From assembly GCA_046735055.1 (NCBI GenBank), contig JBKPSO010000027.1, forward strand, positions 1 to 14,527: a DNA stretch of 14,527 bases. Reading direction: 5' to 3'. The stretch comes from DATBLE01 sp046735055 (GTDB taxonomy: Bacteria > Actinomycetota > Thermoleophilia > Gaiellales > Gaiellaceae). The position numbers and the translations under genes are program-made. The notes under the pieces were generated by a model, which made no database searches, was not told where the DNA came from, and worked only from the letters and a program-made list of their open reading frames with translations. Shown piece after piece: positions 1-5,864 of this stretch (the first letter of the stretch is position 1; every line of letters begins with the position of its first letter).

Positions 1-200
1 CGGGCGGCGCCGATCCCGATCAGCTGGTCGTAGATCAGGTCCGGTGTCATCCGGACCAGCGTCAGGTCGCGTCGCTGCTGGCGGATCAGCTCGTGTCCCG
101 CGGCCTGGGGGATCAGGTGCGTGAACCCCTCGAGGGCGACGGTGTCTCCGTCGTGGACGAGCTCGGCGACCGCGTCGCTCAGCGGCAGGACGCGGGCCAC
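1..200 (-). CDS. CoA-transferase subunit A, partial (3' part beyond left edge)
   Basis: The reverse strand from the GTG at 200 reads into a family I CoA-transferase alpha subunit (glutaconate / 3-oxoacid CoA-transferase type). The visible 66 residues include the stretch LEGFTHLIPQAAGHELIRQ followed by DLTLVRMTPDLIYDQLIG, which is characteristic of the family N-terminus. The rest, and presumably the B subunit, lie left of the window. The GTG start is preceded by AGAGG at a suitable distance; the ATG at 226 is in another frame and stops quickly. Such enzymes move CoA between acyl-CoA and a free acid. In this setting it could activate an aromatic beta-keto acid or a ring-cleavage product. The family call is solid; the substrate is inference. 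Confidence 0.8.
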   Translation of the reverse strand, partial: MARVLPLSDAVAELVHDGDTVALEGFTHLIPQAAGHELIRQQRRDLTLVRMTPDLIYDQLIGIGAA

Positions 201-270
201 CGTGCCTCTGTGTCGGTCGAAGTCATGCCGCCCCTTCTCTCGGTTCTCCCGGGCAGTCGGAAAGAGACCG

Positions 271-299
271 AACCTAAGCACTTCTTTATCACCTGTCAA
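271..299 (-). promoter_or_regulatory. Sigma70-like promoter of the CoA-transferase gene
   Basis: On the reverse strand a perfect TTGACA (299-294) is followed by exactly 17 bp and then TAGGTT (276-271), which fits a TAnnnT -10 box. Transcription would begin near 264, leaving a leader of about 64 nt that carries the AGAGG ribosome binding site before the GTG at 200. The -35 box lies inside the inverted repeat CTGTCAAGACAG (293-304), next to the divergent permease promoter, so one bound protein could affect both directions. Confidence 0.6.
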
Positions 300-325
300 G
301 ACAGTGTTCTAATATGCGGACGATG
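293..325 (+). promoter_or_regulatory. Promoter/operator of the ABC importer operon, probably leaderless
   Basis: A -10-like TAATAT (310-315) overlaps the first possible ATG (314). Seven bases after it lies a second in-frame ATG at 323, the place where transcription would be expected to start, so the mRNA probably begins at that codon. No ribosome binding site precedes either ATG. Bases 299-320 match the region upstream of the iclR-type gene (4152-4173) at 19 of 22 positions without gaps. The inverted repeat CTGTCAAGACAG (293-304) overlaps the left end. The shared block is a candidate operator for the IclR protein; that part is inference. Confidence 0.55.
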
Positions 326-1135
326 ACGGAGGCGGCGCTCCCCGAGCCGCGGAGACGGCGTGCTCCTGCGCTGCTCGACGCCGCCGTCGCGATCCTCTCC
401 GTTCTCGCCGCGCTCGCGCTCTGGGAGCTGATCTCGCGCACCGGCGTGATCTCCGAGCGCGATCTGCCGGCGATGAGCACGACCGTCCAGGAGCTCTGGT
501 CGCTGATGAAGACCGGCGACTTCTGGACCGCGTTCTTCGAAACCGTACGCGGCTGGGCGATCGGCCTCGGCCTGGCGATCGTCCTCGCCGTGCCGATCGG
601 GATCGCGCTCGGGTCGAGCGACTTCGCGGCCTCCGCCTTTCGCGTCCCGATCGAGTTCCTCCGCCCGATCCCGTCGGCGGCGCTGATCCCGCTGCTCTTC
701 CTGACGCTGGGCACGAACCTGAAGAGCGAGATCTTCCTCGCCACCTTCGGCGCCTTCTGGCCCCTGCTCGTGCAGACGATGTACGGGGTCCACGACGTCG
801 ACCCGATCGCGATCGACACCGCCCGGTCGTTCAGGGTGGGCCGGCTCGAGCGCCTCTACCGGGTCACGCTGCCCAGCGCGCTTCCGTACATCTTCACGGG
901 TGTGCGCATCTCGTCGACCGTCGCCCTGATCCTCGCCTTCACGGCGGAGCTCTTCATGGGCACGGGCGGGCTCGGCGTGGCGCTCAACTACGCCGAGACC
1001 TACGGGCTGAATCCGCAGATCTACGCCCTCGCGCTCGCGACCGGCCTCCTCGGCGTCGTAATCCACTTCGCAGTCTCGGCGGCCGAGCGGCGGATCCTGC
1101 GCTGGCATCCGTCGCAGCGGAAGGCAACGGCATGA
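314..1135 (+). CDS. ABC transporter permease (NitT/TauT, SsuC/TauC-like)
   Basis: Inner-membrane permease of the binding-protein-dependent (BPD_transp_1) family, 273 aa from the ATG at 314. The ATG at 323 (270 aa) is the likelier real start because the -10 box overlaps the first ATG. An Arg-rich N-terminus is followed by a membrane segment at about residues 21-40 and several more. The cytoplasmic EAA loop that docks on the ATPase lies at about 168-197 (IDTARSFRVGRLERLYRV, then LPSALPYIFTG). First gene of the importer operon; its stop overlaps the next start as ATGA, with GGAAGG as that gene's ribosome binding site. Related systems carry taurine, sulfonates, nitrate, phthalate or thiamine precursors. 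The cargo is not readable here; an aromatic compound is suggested by the neighbours. Confidence 0.9.
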   Translation: MRTMTEAALPEPRRRRAPALLDAAVAILSVLAALALWELISRTGVISERDLPAMSTTVQELWSLMKTGDFWTAFFETVRGWAIGLGLAIVLAVPIGIALGSSDFAASAFRVPIEFLRPIPSAALIPLLFLTLGTNLKSEIFLATFGAFWPLLVQTMYGVHDVDPIAIDTARSFRVGRLERLYRVTLPSALPYIFTGVRISSTVALILAFTAELFMGTGGLGVALNYAETYGLNPQIYALALATGLLGVVIHFAVSAAERRILRWHPSQRKATA

Positions 1136-1917
1136 ACCCCCGCCTCTACCGCACCGCGAAGATCGCCGCCGAGATCGCCGTCCCGATCCTCCTCCTGGTC
1201 GCGTGGCAGCTCTGGACGGTCCACAAGGACGACCCGAAGTTCCCGCGGCCGACGACGATCCTCTCGACCTTCCAGGATCTCTGGCTCTTCTCTCAGTTCG
1301 ACACCCACGTCGTCCCGAGCCTCGAGCGGATCTTCGTCGGCTTTGCGATCGCGGTGGTGCTCGGTGTCGCGCTCGGCATCCCACTCGGACTCTCGCGGAT
1401 CGGCCGCAGCGCGGCGATGCCCCACATCGAGTACTGGCGGGCGATCCCGCCGCCGGCGCTGCTGCCGATCTCGATCATCCTCTTGCACTCGATCGGAAAC
1501 CTGCAGAAGGTCTCGTTCATCGCCTTCTTCTGCATCTTCCCCGTCCTGTTGAACACGATCGACGGCGTTCGCTCGATCGAGCCGACGCTGATCGACACCG
1601 CCCGCTCGTTCCGCGTGCCGGCGCACGAGCGGGTCCGGCGAATCGTCTTCCCCGGCGCGCTCCCGCAGATCTTCGCCGGGATGCGAAACAGCCTCGCGCT
1701 GGCCGTGATCGTGATGGTGCTCGCGGAGTACTTCTCGAGCTCGAACGGCGTCGGCTACGTGCTCCTGATCTCGAAGAACACGTTCGAGTTCAAGCCGATG
1801 TGGGCTGCGATCCTGCTGATCGGGGTGCTCGGCTACATGCTCAACCTCCTCTTCCTCCTCGTCGAGCGCCACGTGCTCGCCTGGCATCGCGGCTGGCGCG
1901 CCGTCACTCCCCAGTAG
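1132..1917 (+). CDS. ABC transporter permease, second subunit (NitT/TauT type)
   Basis: Second BPD_transp_1 permease, 261 aa. It has an N-terminal membrane helix (about residues 11-30), a core of further helices and an EAA loop at about 154-184 (LIDTARSFRVPAHERVRR, then FPGALPQIFAGMR). The start ATG overlaps the stop of the first permease by four bases and is preceded by CGGAAGG seven bases upstream. The EAA loops of both permeases share TARSFRV, so they probably form a heterodimer that docks on one ATPase. Many SsuC/TauC systems use a single permease as a homodimer; a two-permease arrangement is a mild departure from this. Transport substrate unknown. Confidence 0.9.
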   Translation: MNPRLYRTAKIAAEIAVPILLLVAWQLWTVHKDDPKFPRPTTILSTFQDLWLFSQFDTHVVPSLERIFVGFAIAVVLGVALGIPLGLSRIGRSAAMPHIEYWRAIPPPALLPISIILLHSIGNLQKVSFIAFFCIFPVLLNTIDGVRSIEPTLIDTARSFRVPAHERVRRIVFPGALPQIFAGMRNSLALAVIVMVLAEYFSSSNGVGYVLLISKNTFEFKPMWAAILLIGVLGYMLNLLFLLVERHVLAWHRGWRAVTPQ

Positions 1918-1920
1918 CCG

Positions 1921-2736
1921 ATGCTCGAGATCAAGAGCCTCGCGAAGACCTATGGCACCGGGCCGACCGCGACGCATGCCGTCGGCAACGTGTCGTTCTC
2001 GATCGACGAGGGGGAGTTCGTCTGCGTGGTCGGGCCCTCCGGGTGTGGCAAGACCACCCTGCTCAAGTGCGTCGCCGGCCTCCTGCAACCGTCTGCCGGC
2101 GAGATCCTGCTGCGCGGGAGCAGGGTCACGAGCCCGCCCGAGCGGATGGCGCTCGTCTTCCAGGAGTACGGTCGGTCGCTGATGCCGTGGTCGTCCGTGC
2201 GCAGCAACGTCCTTCTCCCGCTCCGCCACAAGAAGCTGACGAAGCGTGAGCGGAACTCGCTCGTCGAGGACGCGCTCGGGGCGGTCGGGCTCCTCCGTTT
2301 CATGGACCGCTACCCGTGGCAGCTCTCGGGCGGGATGCAGCAGCGGGTGGCGATCGCCCGCGCGCTCGCCTACCAGCCTTCGATCCTGCTGATGGACGAG
2401 CCGTTCGCGTCGGTCGACGCCCAGACGCGCGGCGACCTCGAGGACCTCGTCCTGCGGGTGCGGGACGAGTTCGGGATCACGATCCTGTTCGTCACGCACG
2501 ACATCGACGAGTCGGTCTACCTCTCCGATCGAATCGTCGTCCTCTCACAGGCGCCGACCGAGGTGAAGGAGATCATCCCGGTCGACCTGCCGCGGCCGCG
2601 CGACCAGATCGCGACGAAGGAGCTCGCGGAGTTCGCGCACCTGCGCGCGCACGTCTACCGGCTGATCAAGCGCGAGCAGGTCGAGGAGGGGGAGAAGCTG
2701 CCCGAGGTCGTTCCACTATCCGGAACGGAGGTCTAG
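1921..2736 (+). CDS. ABC transporter ATP-binding protein (SsuB/TauB-like)
   Basis: Cytoplasmic ATPase of the importer, 271 aa. All motifs are intact: Walker A GPSGCGKT (38-45), Q-loop Gln81 in VFQEYG, signature LSGGMQQ (135-141), Walker B ILLMDEP (155-161), D-loop SVDAQ and switch His193 in VTHDID. The length and the LMPW segment after the Q-loop fit the nitrate/sulfonate family. The ATG begins three bases after the stop of the second permease without a clear ribosome binding site, so translation is probably coupled. The gene ends at a TAG at 2734-2736, and about 97 bases separate it from the binding-protein gene. Confidence 0.93.
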   Translation: MLEIKSLAKTYGTGPTATHAVGNVSFSIDEGEFVCVVGPSGCGKTTLLKCVAGLLQPSAGEILLRGSRVTSPPERMALVFQEYGRSLMPWSSVRSNVLLPLRHKKLTKRERNSLVEDALGAVGLLRFMDRYPWQLSGGMQQRVAIARALAYQPSILLMDEPFASVDAQTRGDLEDLVLRVRDEFGITILFVTHDIDESVYLSDRIVVLSQAPTEVKEIIPVDLPRPRDQIATKELAEFAHLRAHVYRLIKREQVEEGEKLPEVVPLSGTEV

Positions 2737-2833
2737 AAAGTCGATCACTCTTTGGTCATAATCGCGGCCGGGGCAAAGGCTCAGTCCGGACACGTTCACA
2801 TGCGATCGACCTCATGGTCGGGAGGGAGATGCG
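2737..2833 (+). promoter_or_regulatory. Leader of the binding-protein gene: possible -10, hairpin and strong RBS
   Basis: This 97-base gap holds CATAAT (2757-2762), a good -10 match with no recognisable -35. A short hairpin CGACC-TCAT-GGTCG (2807-2820) stands directly before the purine tract GGGAGGGAG (2820-2828), a strong ribosome binding site for the ATG at 2834. A separate promoter would let the binding protein be made in excess over the membrane parts, as is usual for such importers. The hairpin could partly mask the ribosome binding site. The ribosome binding site is convincing; the promoter is tentative. Confidence 0.45.
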
Positions 2834-4078
2834 ATGAAAGTCACGAGGACGCGCCGGGTGCTCGCCCTGGCGGTGGTCGCTGCGGGAGCGCTCCTGCTGA
2901 CGGCCGTCGGTCCGGCGAGCAGCGCTCCGGACAAGCAGCAGCGGCGGGCACTGGCGACGATCACGCTCGACGGGCTGCCGATCGCGAACGGCTTCCCGCT
3001 CGACATCGGGATCGCGCAGGGCTTCTTCGCGAAGCACGGCATCGAGATCAAGAAGACCGTTTTCCAGAGCGGCAACGACATCGTGCTCGCCATGGCCAAC
3101 CACCAGGGCGACATCGGCTACATCGGCTGGGTCCCGGCGATCATCGCCCGAACCCAGGGGATTCCGGTCGTGACCGTGTCAGCGAGCGACGTCGAGGCGA
3201 CCTCGGTGGCCGACAACTGGCAGAACGTCCTGGTAAAGGGTGACGGCCCCGTCAAGACGCCGGCCGACCTGGTCGGCAAGACCGTCGCGGTCAACGCGCT
3301 GAAGGGCGTCGGCGAGGTGGTAATCCGGGCGGCGCTCGACAAGCTCGGCGTCGACCAGACGAAGGTCAAGTTCGTCGCGATCCCGTTCCCGGCTATGCGC
3401 GCGGCGCTGAACGCGGGGCAGGTGGACGCGTTCTTCGCTCCGGAGCCGTTCCTGACGCAGGGACTGACCCTGGACGGTGACCGGAGCGTCCTGGCGCCCG
3501 GGCCGACGCTCGGGAAGTACTGGCCGAACGGCACGTACGTCGCCCTCCAGGACTGGGTGGCAAAGAACCCGGCCCTCGCCAAGGGGTTCCACGATGCGAT
3601 GGCGGAGTCGCTCGCCTACGCGCAGGCGCACCCGGAGGCCGTCCGGGCGATGCTGCCGGCGGCGATCAGGAACATCCGGCTGCCGGTCTGGAGCTCGCTG
3701 ATCGACCGGCGCCAGCTGCTCCTGCTCGCGCAGTACACGAAGAAGTTCGGCGTGATCACGACGCTGCCGAACATGGCCGCGCTCGTCCCGGCGTCGATCG
3801 CCACCGGCCTGACGCTGCAGGGGACGGTCACCGGCAACTCGATCGGGCTCAAGCTCGACGGCAAGCAGTTCAAGTCGCTGCGGCTAGGCAGCTACACGTT
3901 CGTCGTCTCGGACCGCTCGGCGAGGCAGAACTTCCATCTCAAGGGCCCCGGCCTCAACAAGAGCACCGGGACACGCCAGGTCGGCCGGCTGAGCTTCACC
4001 ACGAAGCTCGCCAAGGGCAGATACACCTACGCGAGCGACGCGAACCCGTCACTGAGGGGCTCTTTCACCGTCGCCTGA
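2834..4078 (+). CDS. NMT1/THI5-like substrate-binding protein with C-terminal cupredoxin-like domain
   Basis: Extracytoplasmic ligand-binding protein of the importer, 414 aa. It has a Sec signal peptide (basic MKVTRTRR, hydrophobic core to about residue 25, likely cut after ASS30). No lipobox cysteine is visible, unusual for a Gram-positive binding protein. Residues about 42-300 are an NMT1/SsuA-like fold (DGLPIANGFPLDIGIAQGFF; DIGYIGWVPAII; ALNAGQVDAFFAPEPF). Residues about 325-414 form an additional beta-rich domain ending in SLRGSFTVA. It resembles actinobacterial plastocyanin-like domains (usual ending C-D-P-H...M-x-G-S-F). His368 is kept, but the other expected copper ligands read Ser401, Asn404 and Leu407, so type 1 copper binding is unlikely. 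The extra domain may anchor the protein or contact the cell wall. Ligand unknown. Confidence 0.88.
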   Translation: MKVTRTRRVLALAVVAAGALLLTAVGPASSAPDKQQRRALATITLDGLPIANGFPLDIGIAQGFFAKHGIEIKKTVFQSGNDIVLAMANHQGDIGYIGWVPAIIARTQGIPVVTVSASDVEATSVADNWQNVLVKGDGPVKTPADLVGKTVAVNALKGVGEVVIRAALDKLGVDQTKVKFVAIPFPAMRAALNAGQVDAFFAPEPFLTQGLTLDGDRSVLAPGPTLGKYWPNGTYVALQDWVAKNPALAKGFHDAMAESLAYAQAHPEAVRAMLPAAIRNIRLPVWSSLIDRRQLLLLAQYTKKFGVITTLPNMAALVPASIATGLTLQGTVTGNSIGLKLDGKQFKSLRLGSYTFVVSDRSARQNFHLKGPGLNKSTGTRQVGRLSFTTKLAKGRYTYASDANPSLRGSFTVA

Positions 4079-4089
4079 CGCGTACGGGT

Positions 4090-4118
4090 GGGTGCGCGGG
4101 CAGGTTCGCCGCGCACCC
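4090..4118 (+). terminator. GC-rich hairpin after the binding-protein gene
   Basis: A perfect 10-bp stem GGGTGCGCGG (4090-4099) / CCGCGCACCC (4109-4118) with a 9-nt loop sits 12 bases past the stop codon. There is no T-run after it, so it is either a GC-type terminator, as is common in high-GC actinobacteria, or a 3'-end stabiliser. It separates the importer from the regulator gene. Confidence 0.55.
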
Positions 4119-4151
4119 CCGGCTCCGCGACCACGGTCCTCCCGTTTATCG

Positions 4152-4178
4152 AGACACTCTTCTACTATGCGGATCGTG
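4152..4178 (+). promoter_or_regulatory. Promoter of the IclR-type gene, shared with the importer promoter
   Basis: TACTAT (4163-4168) overlaps the first ATG (4167), and seven bases later an in-frame GTG (4176) stands where transcription should begin. The geometry is identical to that at 310-325 upstream of the first permease. Bases 4152-4173 agree with 299-320 at 19 of 22 positions, and TTTATC lies upstream in both. No ribosome binding site is present, so a leaderless mRNA is likely. The repeated block suggests autoregulation plus control of the importer by the IclR protein (inference). Confidence 0.55.
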
Positions 4179-4988
4179 GCGACGCGCGAGAGCACGCAGA
4201 CCGGCTCGGGCCAGTCCCAGTCCCTCGAGCGGGGCCTGGCGATCCTCTCGGCGTTCAAGCCGGCGACGCCGGAGCTCGGGATCAGCGAGCTCGCGCGTTT
4301 CCTCGGGCTGACCCGCAGCACGTCCCACCGGTACGTCGCCACCCTCGCGCGGCTCGGCTACCTGCAGCAGAACCCGCAGTCCCGCAAGTACCGGCTCGGC
4401 CCGCGCGTCCTCGATCTCGGCTTCTCGGCGATCAACTCGATGGAGCTGCGGCAGATCGCGGCCACGCACCTCCAGCAACTCTCCGACGAGACGGGCCACA
4501 CGGTGAACATGGCGATCCTCGACGGCACCGACATCGTCTACATCGAGCGCTGCCGGAGCGCCCAGCAGGGCCAGCGCGAGATCGACCTCAACCTGCACGT
4601 CGGCTCGCGCCTGCCCGCCTACTGCACGTCGATGGGCAAGGTGCTGCTCGCCGGACTGCCCAAGGCCGAGCTCGAGGCCGTCCTCGACCTCGTGCAGTTC
4701 CAGCAGCGTGGCCCGAACACGCTGGTCGACCGGCGCGCCCTGGTCGAGGCGCTCGCCGCCGTCCGCGAGGCCGGAATCGCCGTCAACAACGAGGAGCTCG
4801 CCTACGGCCTGCGCTCGATCGCGGTTCCCGTCCGGGACCAATCAGGCGCTGTGGTGGCGGCGATCAACCTCGCCGTCCACCGCTCCCTCGTCTCGATGGA
4901 GGACCTGGTCGTCCGGCTCAGCCCGGCGTTGAAGCGCACCGCGGACGAGATCTCGGCGCGGATCGGCTACCGCCCCGCCGTCGCGTAG
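4167..4988 (+). CDS. IclR-family transcriptional regulator (PcaU/PobR-like)
   Basis: DNA-binding regulator, 273 aa from ATG 4167, or 270 aa from GTG 4176, the likelier leaderless start. The frame stays open upstream to 4092, but those residues do not resemble the family. Counting from 4176, a winged helix lies at about 35-65 (ISELARFLGLTRSTSHRYV, then LARLGYL). The C-terminal effector domain contains RLPAYCTSMGKVLLA and ends about ten residues after the ISARIGY helix. This wording is typical of IclR members that sense protocatechuate, 4-hydroxybenzoate and related aromatic acids (PcaU, PcaR, PobR). It lies between the importer and the convergent kinase/carboxylase operon, so it probably controls this cluster. 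The ligand is not known. Confidence 0.9.
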   Translation: MRIVATRESTQTGSGQSQSLERGLAILSAFKPATPELGISELARFLGLTRSTSHRYVATLARLGYLQQNPQSRKYRLGPRVLDLGFSAINSMELRQIAATHLQQLSDETGHTVNMAILDGTDIVYIERCRSAQQGQREIDLNLHVGSRLPAYCTSMGKVLLAGLPKAELEAVLDLVQFQQRGPNTLVDRRALVEALAAVREAGIAVNNEELAYGLRSIAVPVRDQSGAVVAAINLAVHRSLVSMEDLVVRLSPALKRTADEISARIGYRPAVA

Positions 4989-5003
4989 CCGCGCCGTCCT
5001 TTT

Positions 5004-5047
5004 GGGACATGTCTGGGGTCAGACCCCTGTCATGTCCGTTACGGACA
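5004..5047. repeat. Double palindrome between convergent genes (REP-like / bidirectional terminator)
   Basis: The 63-base gap between two convergent genes is filled by two overlapping inverted repeats. The first has outer arms GGACATG (5005-5011) and CATGTCC (5031-5037) around an inner GGGGT-CAG-ACCCC hairpin (5015-5027). The second is TGTCCGT-T-ACGGACA (5033-5047). They share bases, so only one hairpin can form fully at a time. From memory, the GGGGTCAGACCCC core recurs as a dispersed intergenic element in many bacterial genomes; here it could also stop transcription from both sides. A short TTTT (5000-5003) precedes it. Confidence 0.6.
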
Positions 5048-5051
5048 GAGG

Positions 5052-5864
5052 TCAGAGCAGGTCGAGGAGCTCCGCGACGCCGCCGACGACTGCGTGCGGG
5101 CGGTGGGGCGGCGGTATGCGCTCGTGCTCGACCTGGCCCGTGATCCCGCTCGCGACGAGCACGGTGCGGGCGCCGCCCATCCGGCCCAGCCTGACGTCCA
5201 TCGCCAGGTCGTCCCCGATCACCGCGATCTCGCTCGCGGGCGTCTGGAGCTGCTCCTCGATCGTCCGCAGCGCGGCCCGTGACGGCTTGCCGACGACTAC
5301 CGGTCGCCTGCCGGCCGCCTTGGCGATCGCCGCCGCGGTCATCGCGCCCCGGCTGAGGATCGGGCCGTTTGCGCCGGCGTACGCCGGCGCAAAGCTCGCC
5401 GTCAGCAGCATGGCGCCGCCCATCACGGCTCGGGCCGCACGCTCCAGCAGCTCGAAGTCGACGGTGTCGGTGTGGGCGACGAACACCGCGTCCACCGGTC
5501 CCTCGGCTCCGGCGAGCGACATGCCCTGCTCGCTCAGGAACTCGCGCACGGGGCCGGTCGCGAACGCGAGCACAGGGCCATCGGCACGGCGCATGCGCAG
5601 GTACACCCGGACGCTGCGCAGCGGCGTGAGCAGCTCATCGTGGGCGATGTCGAGCCCGGCGTCCCGGAGGCCCTGCGCAAACCAGGCCGGAGGGGCGTGG
5701 CTGCCGTTGGTGAAGATCGCCAGGCGCCGTCCCGACCTCCGGATCTTCGCGAGCACCTCGGCCGCGCCCGGCTGAACGTGCACCTCGTCGCCGGCGCGAT
5801 GGACGAGCGTCCCGTCGACGTCGAAGACGAACGCCTTGACGTCGTCGAGCCTCAACGGTGCCAC
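5052..5864 (-). CDS. HAD-superfamily (type IIA) phosphatase
   Basis: Cytosolic phosphatase of the NagD / nitrophenylphosphatase group, 270 aa. Motifs numbered from the GTG at 5864: I DVDGT (15-19; nucleophile Asp15, acid/base Asp17), II FTNGS (51-55), III Lys193 in VVVGKPS, IV IGDDLAMD (216-223), with a C2-type cap between. Last gene of the four-gene operon; it overlaps the carboxyltransferase end by 13 bases. A TTG at 5855 is an alternative start: it overlaps that stop as TTGA and has GGAG eight bases upstream. In phosphorylation-first aromatic pathways (Hpe, Acv, Cre) a phosphatase removes the aryl phosphate at the end, and this gene is the natural candidate. General housekeeping dephosphorylation cannot be excluded from sequence alone. 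Confidence 0.85.
   Translation of the reverse strand: MAPLRLDDVKAFVFDVDGTLVHRAGDEVHVQPGAAEVLAKIRRSGRRLAIFTNGSHAPPAWFAQGLRDAGLDIAHDELLTPLRSVRVYLRMRRADGPVLAFATGPVREFLSEQGMSLAGAEGPVDAVFVAHTDTVDFELLERAARAVMGGAMLLTASFAPAYAGANGPILSRGAMTAAAIAKAAGRRPVVVGKPSRAALRTIEEQLQTPASEIAVIGDDLAMDVRLGRMGGARTVLVASGITGQVEHERIPPPHRPHAVVGGVAELLDLL
5368..5393. repeat. Perfect 26-bp palindrome inside the phosphatase gene
   Basis: Bases 5368-5393 read the same on both strands: TTTGCGCCGGCGT followed by its exact reverse complement, without a spacer. It lies in the coding sequence for FAPAYAGAN of the HAD phosphatase. The alternating Ala/Gly/Pro codons favour GC-rich symmetry, but 13 perfect pairs in a row is more than composition alone would usually give. 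A function is not evident. Confidence 0.85.

Noticed and set aside
296..1384. 362-aa minus-strand open frame
   Set aside because: Shadow of the first permease; Arg-rich without domain features.
1021..2499. 492-aa open frame on the minus strand opposite the importer genes
   Set aside because: Antisense to a permease and an ATPase with complete motifs; low-complexity Arg/Asp/Glu composition.
4163..4190. CRISPR, tRNA or insertion-sequence traces anywhere in the window
   Set aside because: No repeat-spacer pattern, cloverleaf or transposase-like frame was found on reading both strands; only the short palindromes listed remain.
4088..5143. 351-aa plus-strand frame overlapping the regulator
   Set aside because: Out of frame with the clear IclR-family protein and without family signals.
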